Made by a program: the position numbers and the translations under genes. A DNA stretch of 26,348 bases from a virus: positions 1 through 26,348 of IMG/VR virus record IMGVR_UViG_3300003690_000058; one strand, written 5' to 3'. Under the pieces are notes generated by a model that was not told where the DNA came from, searched no databases, and saw only the letters and a program-made list of their open reading frames with translations. Positions within the stretch are counted from its first letter, which is position 1; the number at the start of each line of letters is the position of its first letter. This document shows positions 15,304 to 22,478 of this stretch, piece by piece.

Positions 15304-17847
15304 ATGGCTGAACAATTTCAAACAATGGGTGAGCAGCAAGACTACGATGTAGTTAGAGCTTTACCTGCGAAAAATATTTCTGATTATTATGATAATTTCT
15401 ATGGTTACCAAGATTTAGTAGAAAAGTATAAGGAAGCTCCAAGGGGTAAATTTTATCAACAAAAAAAAGATTTCTACGATAAAAAAATTAGTAACATCTT
15501 AGATAAAGAGGGTAGAAGATATACTCCTGAAATGAAAGTAATGAGAGAGTCTTTTTTTGATCAAGATGCTCAAGAAAGAAAAAAAGTAATGGATGTAGTA
15601 TCAGAATTTTTTAAATCAACAGGAGGAAAGGTTCCTGAAAAATTTGTTACAAGTGCAAGACGAGACCCCGAAGTAGGGAGAGCAAAAGGACATGCTAAAT
15701 TTGGTGCTACAGATTTTAACATGGGGCTTTTGCCCAAAGATCAACAAGAAAAATTTATAGATTTTATGAGGCAAAAGCATAGAGTTTTAGATGAAAGGGG
15801 GGCTATTTCTCAAAAAGAATGGAAAAGAAAAGCTGGAAGAGGTAAGGAAATTGTTCATGTAGATGCAATGACTACCGATAAATTTAAAGAACAAGGTGCT
15901 TTTGACAAACCAGGAACTGTTAGAACAGAATTACCAGGAGGAAGGCGTTTAGGGGCTATTCGACCTGGCGGTGACCCTTCCCAAGTTTTGGGTTATAAAA
16001 CAAAATCTAAATTTGCTGATGTTACTAAGGAAAGAGACCAACTTACTACTGACCAGTTTACTGACTATATGGGAAAAATTAGAGAAAAAATAGAAGATGG
16101 GAGTACCTTTGAAGAAGCAAAAGTAGAAGTAGACGAAGAAATAAGAACTCCTGCAGGCGAAGAAATTGAGTCAGATTTTGTAACTCAAACAGATATAGGA
16201 CAATTACCAGGACAGGGACCACAAAGCCAACAAGCTCAGTTTGGAGCAGCTAGATTTGAATCCCCTCAAATAACTCCTGATGTTTCTAGACGCCTTCCTA
16301 CTATGGCTCCTATGGGTGCGCCTGGACAAATTCCTATGCGTGATGCAGGTGCTGTAGAAGAAGAAGAATTTAAAGTTGAGGAAGTTGTTAAAGCTCCAGA
16401 AGTTGAAGCAAAAGTTCCATCTGAAATGCCAGTTGTTAAAGAAGATTTTGCCTATGAGGAAAAAGATAGGTTTGCTAGAGACTTAAGTGAAAATCCTGAA
16501 AAAATAGAAGACATGGATGAATTTGAATTATCTGAGTCTGTAAACAAAATACCTCCTATAGTTTATCGGGGAACTGACGTATTTGACCCATATGCAGTAT
16601 TAAGAAAAAATCTTCTAGACAAATTAGGAAAAGTAAAAAGAACTCAAGCTCCAGAAGCTGTGGGTGTAAGAGAAACAGTTTCTATTTCTAAAGAAGAAGA
16701 ACCTGATATTGTTAAACTTATAGGTGCTAAATCTCCTGAAGAAGGAGCTAAAGATTTTGTTCAAAGAGCGCAAGACATGCTTCAACAAGAACTGGAAAGA
16801 TATAAATCAAAAGAATTTGAACTATCAAAGGTAGACCCTAAAAGATTTTGGAATAATGCTACTACGTCCCAAAAGATATGGGGCGCTATTGGTGTAATGC
16901 TTGGAGCTATTGGTGGAGCTATGTCAGGTCAGCCTAACTATGCAGCTAACATGATTCAAAAAATGATTGATGCAGATATTGATGCTCAAAAAGATACTAA
17001 TGAAAATAAAAGATTGATGAAAAATGAAGCTTATAGAAGAGTTACAATGTCAATTAACAACCTTCAAAGAGCTGAGACTAAAAAATTTCAAAAAGATAAA
17101 TTAAATCTTTTGATACGAGAACTAAACATGAAAATGCAACAGAATCAATTAAAGACTCAAGGTACTGTATTAGCTAAAATAGCAGGAGGAGCAGCTTTTG
17201 CTCAAGGCGGAGTTCCTATTAAAACGTGGAACATTATAAGACAACAAAGTCCTGAATTAGCCAAAAGACTAGAAGATAAGTCTGTTGTTATTGGAGATAA
17301 GATTCAATTTGCTCTAAATAAAGACTTAGCTAAACAACTAAATTCTACTATTAGAGATATGAGATTAGCAGGTAAATCTATACAAAAATTAGGAGAGTTG
17401 TCCGATGATATTAATTGGGCAGACCAAGCTTTTAAACTTCATGCTGCAGGAAAACTAGAAGAAGCCAGAGCCCATGCAAGAGGTTTAATTGGTGTAATGA
17501 GGGAATCTGTTGTGGGTGGTGGTGTTATGACTGAACAAGATAGAAAATTAATTGAAAGTTTAATCCCCAATCCCGATAAGTTTTTTAGGCTAGGTGCTAC
17601 AGACAGGGCTCGTTTAAAGTTTTTGTTTAATAAAGCTAATGATAACTTACAAGGAGCGATGGATAGTGCAGGTATTTCTGCTCCTATAGATGCTAATATT
17701 AAGATAAATCGAGCTAACATAAAACAACACCTACGAAGTGCAGGGTTAGAGTCTACGGCTGAAAATATTAAAAAATCTATAAAAATATTGAAAAAAAATA
17801 AAGTATGGAAGGCACAATCTGCATTGAAATATTTACTCCAAGGATAA
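15304..17847 (+). CDS. Internal/ejection protein with M15-like peptidase module
   Basis: 847 residues. Residues 115-190 hold an M15 zinc-peptidase-like module paralogous to that of the preceding gene: TSARRDPE, His130-x6-Asp137 (HAKFGATD), then Glu182-x-x-His185 (EIVHVD). The His-x6-Asp ... Glu-x-x-His order equals VanX His116/Asp123/Glu181/His184, so this copy could be active, probably cutting peptidoglycan peptides during DNA entry. A long acidic, Pro-rich disordered middle follows (270-480). The C-terminal half begins with FWNNATTSQKIWGAIGVMLGAIGGAMSGQPN (hydrophobic at 525-541) and MIDADIDAQKD, a pattern common in large phage internal virion proteins, then long helices. The SD region is weak because it overlaps a Lys-rich gene end (AAAGAGGAAATAGAC), suggesting coupling to the gene before. 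Virion role likely, enzymatic activity plausible. Confidence 0.75.
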   Translation: MAEQFQTMGEQQDYDVVRALPAKNISDYYDNFYGYQDLVEKYKEAPRGKFYQQKKDFYDKKISNILDKEGRRYTPEMKVMRESFFDQDAQERKKVMDVVSEFFKSTGGKVPEKFVTSARRDPEVGRAKGHAKFGATDFNMGLLPKDQQEKFIDFMRQKHRVLDERGAISQKEWKRKAGRGKEIVHVDAMTTDKFKEQGAFDKPGTVRTELPGGRRLGAIRPGGDPSQVLGYKTKSKFADVTKERDQLTTDQFTDYMGKIREKIEDGSTFEEAKVEVDEEIRTPAGEEIESDFVTQTDIGQLPGQGPQSQQAQFGAARFESPQITPDVSRRLPTMAPMGAPGQIPMRDAGAVEEEEFKVEEVVKAPEVEAKVPSEMPVVKEDFAYEEKDRFARDLSENPEKIEDMDEFELSESVNKIPPIVYRGTDVFDPYAVLRKNLLDKLGKVKRTQAPEAVGVRETVSISKEEEPDIVKLIGAKSPEEGAKDFVQRAQDMLQQELERYKSKEFELSKVDPKRFWNNATTSQKIWGAIGVMLGAIGGAMSGQPNYAANMIQKMIDADIDAQKDTNENKRLMKNEAYRRVTMSINNLQRAETKKFQKDKLNLLIRELNMKMQQNQLKTQGTVLAKIAGGAAFAQGGVPIKTWNIIRQQSPELAKRLEDKSVVIGDKIQFALNKDLAKQLNSTIRDMRLAGKSIQKLGELSDDINWADQAFKLHAAGKLEEARAHARGLIGVMRESVVGGGVMTEQDRKLIESLIPNPDKFFRLGATDRARLKFLFNKANDNLQGAMDSAGISAPIDANIKINRANIKQHLRSAGLESTAENIKKSIKILKKNKVWKAQSALKYLLQG

Positions 17848-17850
17848 CAA

Positions 17851-20247
17851 ATGGCGGAATTTGAAGACATCACATTTACAAAGGAAGAAATTGAATCGTC
17901 AGACTTAAAGGATTCAAATCTTTCAGATCAGGGAACAGAAGAACTCGTAGGTCAAATAGAAGACGATATAGAGTTTGGCAATCGTCCTATTCAAACTGCC
18001 CTGGAATCTGCAGCTAACACAATGTCTTTTGGTATTACAGATCAAGGTATAGCAGCCTTAGGTCCTGAGTACGAAAAAGGATTAAGAGAAAGAAGACAAA
18101 GACATAAATTAGCTAGTGGTGTTGGTGTAGGGGTAGGTATTTTAGGTCCAGCCCTTCTTTCAGGAGGAGGTTCGCTTGTAGGTAAAGCTGCTCAAGGAGC
18201 TGGTTCGGGTATGGCGTCTGCAGCTAAATTAGGAAATTTTGCTGAAAAACTAACAACGGCTGGTATAAAAAAACTCGTAAAAGACACAGGAAGTAAAACG
18301 TTTGCAAAAGAAGTTTTAAGAAAAGGAATAGCAAGAGGTGCAGGTTCAGCCGTAGAGGGAAGTTTATATGGTATAGGACATTTGGTATCTGAGGAAGCTC
18401 TAGGACGATCTGAGTTTAATGCAGAAAATCTTATGGCTTATGGTGGACAAGCTGCTTTATTTGGTGGAGTAGTGGGGGGTTTGTTCGGAGTAACTCCTGC
18501 AATCTACAAAGAGGGAAAAGAAATTATAGTTCCTCGTTTAAAGGGTGGTAAAGTTGTAGGTTTTGTAAATAAAAAAATTAAAAACTTTAAGGATTATTTT
18601 CTTAATCCTGAGTATGCAGCCATGAAATTATCAGGAGCAACTCATAAAAAAATCTCTGAGATTATATCTAAAAATCCTGAATTAGCAGCTAACTTACCTA
18701 AAGTCTTAAAGGATATAATGAAAAAAGACTTAATGTCTTTGACTTCTAATCGTAGACTTTTTGATGCTGCAAATGATTATTTGGAACGAACTGGAAAAAA
18801 GATTGGTCAAACTCTGGACGATATTTCAGCTTCAGCACCTCCTGAAATTTTTCCTACTAAATCTTCTATGTCTTTTGCTATTCAAAATAGATTAGAAAAA
18901 CTTAAGAAAAATCTTAATCTTATAGATGATGTAGGTAAACCAAGAATTGGAACAGGCATAGCCGACGATATTAAGGTTATAGATAAAGAAATTAGAGCAT
19001 GGTCTAAGAACAACTTAGATGATTCGGTTTATGATGCTTCAGCTTTAAATAAAGAAAAGCAGGTTTACCAAGATCGTTCTAATTGGGAGCGTAGAGGTGA
19101 AGTTCCTTTGAGAGAAAAAGTATCTAGAGAAGTTTCTAGAACCTTTAGGGATGAAGTATTAGGTTTTGCCTCTAAAACTGACTCTGCTCTCTATGGTCGG
19201 TTGAAGCAAGAGTTCTTAGACTTTGGAACTATGACTAACTTTTTAGAAAACTTTGGTAGTAAAATTGGTCAACAATCTGGAAAAGCTTTTGACTTTAGTA
19301 GGGACATATTTACAGCCGCTATAGCTGGAAGTATGTTTGATCTTTTAGGTCCTGTTGGAGCCGGTCTTGCTCTTAAGACTTTTGCTAAGTCTGACCTAAA
19401 ACAAAAGATGATTGTATTAACTCAGATAGAAAAAGCTAGTACTAAGGTTCCAGAATTTATAGCTAGGTCAGTTAAAGGCTATATGAAAAAAGGAAAAAAG
19501 CTGAAGGGTGTTGTTGTTCCGTCTACAGTTAAATTGCTTATGGACTCTCCCCTCTCTAAAAAGCCCGACAAACCTTTAACAAAACCAAAGGATGATTCAG
19601 AAGCCCTGGAAAATATGACAGTTAATTTGAGTAGACTTAAATCAGACCCTACGGCTTTATATGGTTCAATGTCCAATAGATTCTTTAGCCTTATGGCTCC
19701 TAAAACTTTTGGTGCTTCAGCTCAAGTCTTTCAAAGAGCTGTAGACTTTTTATCCTCAAAGATTCCAAAACATTCTATGCCTGTTAATCCTTTTTCTAAA
19801 AGAATTTATGAGCCCTCTACTCAGGAAATGTATAAGTTTAAAAAATATCTGGAGGCTGTACAAAATCCTCTAGTAGTAATGCAACACCTCCAAAAAGGAC
19901 AAATAAGTAGAGAAGGGGTGGAAGCAATAAGTTTTGTTTATCCTGAACTCTATATTGAAATGCAAGGTAATGTTTTTAAGCAGTTAGAAAAAAGCCAAGA
20001 TATTGACTATCAGCAAAGACTTCAGCTTGGCATTTTAATGGGTATTCCAACTGATAGAGCCCTGGAACCTGAAGCAATTGCTAGTTTTCAGCAACATTAT
20101 TCTGAAGCTCAAGTTAGTCAAGCTGGAGGTGCCATAGCTCCTAAAAAGGGTATAAGTGCTTCAGCAGCTAAACAGCTAGATATGGCACAATCTCAAGCTA
20201 CCGAAGTTGAAAAAGTCAGTAATCGTAGAGACCTTAACAGGGCTTAA
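17851..20247 (+). CDS. Internal virion/ejection protein, glycine-rich membrane segments
   Basis: 798 residues starting 3 nt after the preceding stop codon. An acidic N-terminus (1-45) precedes a Gly/Ala-rich hydrophobic region, 88-125 (SGVGVGVGILGPALLSGGG), a second such region at about 192-217 (AENLMAYGGQAALFGGVVGG) and a third near 480-510 (AAIAGSMFDLLGPVGAGLAL). The rest is mostly helical and Lys-rich, with a C-terminal Gln/Ala-rich stretch. Proteins with this alternation of glycine-zipper hydrophobic patches and helices are typical of podovirus ejection proteins that leave the capsid and line a channel through the cell envelope (role of T7 gp15/gp16 or P22 gp16/gp20). No lytic transglycosylase signature is visible here, so wall cleavage may fall to the M15-like module of the neighbour. 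Start ATG with AAGGA 7-8 nt upstream. Confidence 0.72.
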   Translation: MAEFEDITFTKEEIESSDLKDSNLSDQGTEELVGQIEDDIEFGNRPIQTALESAANTMSFGITDQGIAALGPEYEKGLRERRQRHKLASGVGVGVGILGPALLSGGGSLVGKAAQGAGSGMASAAKLGNFAEKLTTAGIKKLVKDTGSKTFAKEVLRKGIARGAGSAVEGSLYGIGHLVSEEALGRSEFNAENLMAYGGQAALFGGVVGGLFGVTPAIYKEGKEIIVPRLKGGKVVGFVNKKIKNFKDYFLNPEYAAMKLSGATHKKISEIISKNPELAANLPKVLKDIMKKDLMSLTSNRRLFDAANDYLERTGKKIGQTLDDISASAPPEIFPTKSSMSFAIQNRLEKLKKNLNLIDDVGKPRIGTGIADDIKVIDKEIRAWSKNNLDDSVYDASALNKEKQVYQDRSNWERRGEVPLREKVSREVSRTFRDEVLGFASKTDSALYGRLKQEFLDFGTMTNFLENFGSKIGQQSGKAFDFSRDIFTAAIAGSMFDLLGPVGAGLALKTFAKSDLKQKMIVLTQIEKASTKVPEFIARSVKGYMKKGKKLKGVVVPSTVKLLMDSPLSKKPDKPLTKPKDDSEALENMTVNLSRLKSDPTALYGSMSNRFFSLMAPKTFGASAQVFQRAVDFLSSKIPKHSMPVNPFSKRIYEPSTQEMYKFKKYLEAVQNPLVVMQHLQKGQISREGVEAISFVYPELYIEMQGNVFKQLEKSQDIDYQQRLQLGILMGIPTDRALEPEAIASFQQHYSEAQVSQAGGAIAPKKGISASAAKQLDMAQSQATEVEKVSNRRDLNRA

Positions 20248-20262
20248 TAATAAAAATACAAT
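20234..20262 (+). promoter_or_regulatory. Candidate sigma70-like promoter for the fibre gene block
   Basis: TTAACA (20234-20239; one mismatch to TTGACA) and TACAAT (20257-20262; one mismatch to TATAAT) are separated by exactly 17 bp. The -10 lies in the gene gap, the -35 in the last codons of the preceding gene. Transcription would start around 20268-20270, just before the TAGAGA/TCTCTA hairpin and the SD of gene 20309. It is the best host-type promoter I can find in the window. The -10 half coincides with boundary motif copy C. Confidence 0.45.
20244..20261 (+). repeat. Boundary motif copy C (TTAATAATAAAAATACAA)
   Basis: The third clear copy of the 18-nt boundary element, spanning the stop codon at 20245-20247. 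It matches copy D in 14 of 18 positions. It leads directly into a hairpin and SD, and its end is the -10 hexamer of the candidate promoter. Confidence 0.3.
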
Positions 20263-20296
20263 GAGTAGAAACTAGAGATTACAGTCTCTAACTCAT
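20261..20296 (+). other. Two-tier hairpin immediately before the SD of gene 20309
   Basis: TAGAGA (20273-20278) pairs with TCTCTA (20285-20290) around TTACAG. Outside it ATGAG (20261-20265) can pair with CTCAT (20292-20296) across an asymmetric internal loop. The AAGGAG SD starts at 20297, directly on the 3' edge of the stem. If the promoter at 20234-20262 is real, the inner hairpin would sit at the very 5' end of the mRNA. Confidence 0.5.
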
Positions 20297-20308
20297 AAGG
20301 AGTTTTCT

Positions 20309-20686
20309 GTGGGAAGAAAAAATGTAGTACGTTCGTACAAAATGTTTGACGCTGTGACAATTAGCACAACCCAATCATCTACAGCTACCAATGTCCTCAA
20401 TCTTGACAATGCGTCTATCCAAGTAATTTGGTCTGGAGGAGGAACTCCTGTAGGTACTTTAACCGTAGAGGCTACTAACATAGACCCCGACCTTCCGAGT
20501 TTTGACTCAACTACAGACTATGTAACTTTAACTTTAAGTGGAACAATCTCCGTATCTGGTAACAGTGGTAACCATTCAATTATTTTAGAAGAAATGCCCT
20601 TTTATGCGATAAGATTAACTTATACCAGCACATCTGGAACTGCAACAATGAGCGCCTACCTAAGCTCAAAAACGATAGGAGCATAG
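20309..20686 (+). CDS. Beta-sandwich virion protein of unknown role, GTG start
   Basis: 125 residues. The sequence reads as a compact beta-sandwich: FDAVTISTTQSSTATNVLNLDNASIQVIWSGG, then GTLTVEATN, YVTLTLSGTISVSG, and a closing AIRLTYTSTSGTATMSAYLSSK. The pattern SIQxxWxG ... GTLTVEAT ... FYAIRLTYTxTSGTAT recurs in small phage proteins near fibre genes, which may be fibre adaptors or decoration proteins; the exact role is unknown to me. The start is GTG at 20309, supported by AAGGAG (20297-20302) at 6 nt. The next ATG (Met12) has no SD. It opens the fibre gene block after a candidate promoter and hairpin. The next gene starts 1 nt after its stop codon. Confidence 0.7.
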   Translation: MGRKNVVRSYKMFDAVTISTTQSSTATNVLNLDNASIQVIWSGGGTPVGTLTVEATNIDPDLPSFDSTTDYVTLTLSGTISVSGNSGNHSIILEEMPFYAIRLTYTSTSGTATMSAYLSSKTIGA

Positions 20687-20687
20687 C

Positions 20688-21971
20688 GTGTCTCAATATA
20701 CTTTTCCCCCAGTTACTATTTCTTCTGTCGGAGTTGATTATGAAGCTGCTAATGCAGCAACGGCTTTACCTAGTACATTAGCCATTATAGGTGGATGGAC
20801 TGGTACAGCTATCACAGTTCTAAAAACTGCTGCTGATGGAGCTTTACAGGTAGATATTGAAAGTAGTGCAACTATAACTGTCAGTGGAACTGTAGCTGTT
20901 TCAGCTATTGCGGCTGAACTACCTGCAGGAACTCAGACTATAGGCGCTGTAACTTTAGCTACAAGTACAGGAGTAGACATTGGTACAGTCGGATTACTGG
21001 CTGGAACTCAATCTATTGGTACGGTTATCCTGGGAGCAGGTTCAGCCAATATAGGTGCTTTAACAGCAGGTACAGCAGAAATTGGAAAACTGGCTGCAGG
21101 TACAGCAAATATTGGAAATGTATCGTTGTTAACTGGAACTCAAGCTATTGGAAGCGTAACTGTTTCGTCTGGTACAATTACGTTAGCAGCAAACTCTGGT
21201 GTAGATATTGGGGATGTTGACGTTACGAGTATAATTCCAGGAGTTGGAGCTACTAATTTAGGTAAAGCAATCCAAAGCGCACAAGGAGTAACTGACACAG
21301 GGGTTCCAGCTTTAGTAGTTAGGAATGATGTTTTAGCAGATTTATCTGGAGCTGATGGAGATTATGCTCCTGTGCAGGTTAATGCAACAGGTGCTGTTTA
21401 TACTGTTTTATCAGCCAGTACAGCAGAAATAGGAAAACTCGCAGCCGGTACAGCTTCAATAGGTACAGTTGTACTCGGAGCTGGAAGTGCAAATATTGGC
21501 GCTTTAACTGCAGGAACAGCCGAAATTGGGAAATTAGCAGCCGGTACAGCAGCTATTGGTAGTGTGACTATAGGCACAAGTACTGGAGTAGATATTGGAA
21601 ACGTTGGATTATTAGCCGGAACAAACGAAATAGGTAAACTTGGAGCAGGTACGGCTATAATTGGTAAAATTCTTCCCAATGCTCCTGTAGATTTTTTAGA
21701 TTCAGGAATTATAGACACCAGTACAGCTAACATAGCAACAGGTGGAACTACAGTTGTAGCTTCCCTAGCAGCAGATTGTAAGGAAATAGAAGTTGTAGAC
21801 GATATTGGAGAGTATATGTCAATGCGTGTAGGTGGAGCAGTTAAAGCCTATCTACCTTTAGGTGGAGGTTCAGTACAGGTCTCTCTTTCAGCTACCGATG
21901 CAGTACAATTATATAGTGAAACAGGTACAGCAATAGCTAGTGGTAGTATTGCTATTAACTTTCTAGGCTAA
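20688..21971 (+). CDS. Repeat-built tail fibre protein, GTG start
   Basis: 427 residues dominated by short repeats of the type AGTAxIGxL, TGVDIGxV and GAGSANIGAL, each about 9-11 residues, filling about residues 75-175 and 240-325. Regular Ile-Gly and Gly-Thr spacing suggests a beta-solenoid or triple-beta-spiral-like shaft. The two repeat fields flank a non-repetitive segment (about 180-240, GVGATNLGKAIQSAQG ... GDYAPVQV). The C-terminal 85 residues (FLDSGIIDTST ... IASGSIAINFLG) form a probable globular head. One 33-residue block occurs twice (21018-21116 and 21462-21560) with 31 identical residues. The start is GTG, with AGGAG (20677-20681) at 6 nt and the preceding stop codon 1 nt away. 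Likely a structural fibre; receptor binding is inferred only. Confidence 0.72.
   Translation: MSQYTFPPVTISSVGVDYEAANAATALPSTLAIIGGWTGTAITVLKTAADGALQVDIESSATITVSGTVAVSAIAAELPAGTQTIGAVTLATSTGVDIGTVGLLAGTQSIGTVILGAGSANIGALTAGTAEIGKLAAGTANIGNVSLLTGTQAIGSVTVSSGTITLAANSGVDIGDVDVTSIIPGVGATNLGKAIQSAQGVTDTGVPALVVRNDVLADLSGADGDYAPVQVNATGAVYTVLSASTAEIGKLAAGTASIGTVVLGAGSANIGALTAGTAEIGKLAAGTAAIGSVTIGTSTGVDIGNVGLLAGTNEIGKLGAGTAIIGKILPNAPVDFLDSGIIDTSTANIATGGTTVVASLAADCKEIEVVDDIGEYMSMRVGGAVKAYLPLGGGSVQVSLSATDAVQLYSETGTAIASGSIAINFLG
21018..21116 (+). repeat. Fibre repeat block, copy 1
   Basis: Thirty-three codons, reading from GTVILGAG to AAGTANIG. They match copy 2 (21462-21560) at 31 of 33 residues but at only 76 of 99 nucleotides: 18 codons differ and 16 of those changes are synonymous. 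Confidence 0.85.
21462..21560 (+). repeat. Fibre repeat block, copy 2
   Basis: The second copy of the 33-codon block, from GTVVLGAG to AAGTAAIG. In copy 1 the TSTGVDIG-xVGLLAGT unit lies before the block; here it lies after it, so the repeat units have been rearranged, not simply duplicated in tandem. Confidence 0.85.
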
Positions 21972-21983
21972 CGCCTACTAGTC

Positions 21984-22011
21984 AGAGTTGTAATAATATA
22001 ACTCTAGGAGG
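21984..22011 (+). promoter_or_regulatory. Hairpin fused to a full AGGAGG ribosome binding site
   Basis: AGAGTTGTA (21984-21992) pairs over nine positions with TATAACTCT (21997-22005), one G-T wobble, around an ATAA loop. The consensus SD AGGAGG (22006-22011) begins on the very next base, and the ATG follows after 6 nt. There is no T-run, so this is not a terminator. A stem ending at the SD would keep it single-stranded and could also block 5' exonucleases. Confidence 0.6.
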
Positions 22012-22017
22012 ACTACA

Positions 22018-22374
22018 ATGCCAGCAGCAATTTTTAATGGAAGTTATGTTAAAATATTAAAAGAAGAACTTAAAGCAAAATCGGGTGGGCTTTTTGATAA
22101 GGTCTACGTGAGTGCCAAATCTACAGCTTTTACAGCAGCCGTAGGTTATACTTATTTAATTAACACTGGAACAGCCATAGCTGTGACTTTACCGTCTGCA
22201 ATAACAAATGCAGCTATAGTGTTTAAGGATTCTACAGGCACAGCAGGAACAAATAATGTAACTATAACCAGAGCCGATTCTGCGACCATAGATGGAGCTA
22301 CTACTCTTGTAATCGCATCAAACTATGGTTCAGCTAAAATTATATCAGATGGAACGAACTGGTTTATAGCATAA
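22018..22374 (+). CDS. Small fibre-associated beta module
   Basis: 118 residues. After a short basic start (FNGSYVKILKEELKAKSGGLFDKVYVSA), the rest is one beta domain: YTYLINTGTAIAVTLPSAI, IVFKDSTGTAGTNNVTITR, IDGATTLVIASNYGSAKIISDGTNWFIA. The same domain forms the C-terminus of the protein at 9386-10099, with common positions YLxN, VTLP, KDxxGxA, IDGA, IASNYGS and a final W-x-I. Freestanding copies like this may trimerise as fibre tips or bridge two fibre proteins. It is flanked by two larger fibre genes and has the strongest SD in the window (AGGAGG) behind a hairpin, suggesting high copy number. Function is inferred from context only. Confidence 0.68.
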   Translation: MPAAIFNGSYVKILKEELKAKSGGLFDKVYVSAKSTAFTAAVGYTYLINTGTAIAVTLPSAITNAAIVFKDSTGTAGTNNVTITRADSATIDGATTLVIASNYGSAKIISDGTNWFIA

Positions 22375-22376
22375 AC

Positions 22377-22405
22377 ATAAATGTCGCCTCTGGGTCGACG
22401 TTTAT
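22377..22405 (+). other. Ten-base-pair hairpin in the longest gene gap
   Basis: ATAAATGTCG (22377-22386) pairs with CGACGTTTAT (22396-22405), ten pairs with one T-G wobble. The loop contains CC...GG that can add two more pairs. It starts three nt after the stop codon of the 118-residue gene. No T-tract follows directly (the next bases are AACATAATTA), so termination is doubtful. Protection of the upstream mRNA 3' end, or processing, is more likely. Its 3' arm overlaps boundary motif copy D. Confidence 0.55.
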
Positions 22406-22418
22406 AACATAATTACAA
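22401..22418 (+). repeat. Boundary motif copy D (TTTATAACATAATTACAA)
   Basis: Differs from copy A (3054-3071) at one position. Unlike A, B and C it does not overlap a stop codon, lying 26 nt after one, so stop-codon context alone does not explain it. It ends in TACAAC. The following 60 nt hold only T-rich sequence and the SD for the next gene; no further gene is seen in the 104-nt gap. Confidence 0.35.
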
Positions 22419-22478
22419 CTTATAACCCCTACTCTATTGGCTCTGGCTTTTAGACTTTTTTAGGGTGTGGAGAATAAA

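Noticed and set aside
17439-17873. Long minus-strand open frame (144 codons) over the end of the 847-residue gene
   Set aside because: It lies wholly opposite well-supported coding sequence. Its translation is rich in Ser, Leu, Phe and Ile, as expected for an antisense shadow of a Lys/Glu-rich gene, and there is no convincing SD. No other minus-strand gene exists.
21398-21733. Minus-strand open frame with Pro/Ala/Ile repeats
   Set aside because: Its repeats are simply the antisense reading of the AGTAxIG fibre repeats.
22419-22468. T-rich stretch before the large fibre gene as a terminator
   Set aside because: The T-run (TTTTTT near 22456) is not preceded by a stable GC-rich stem; only a weak five-pair stem with a very long loop can be drawn.
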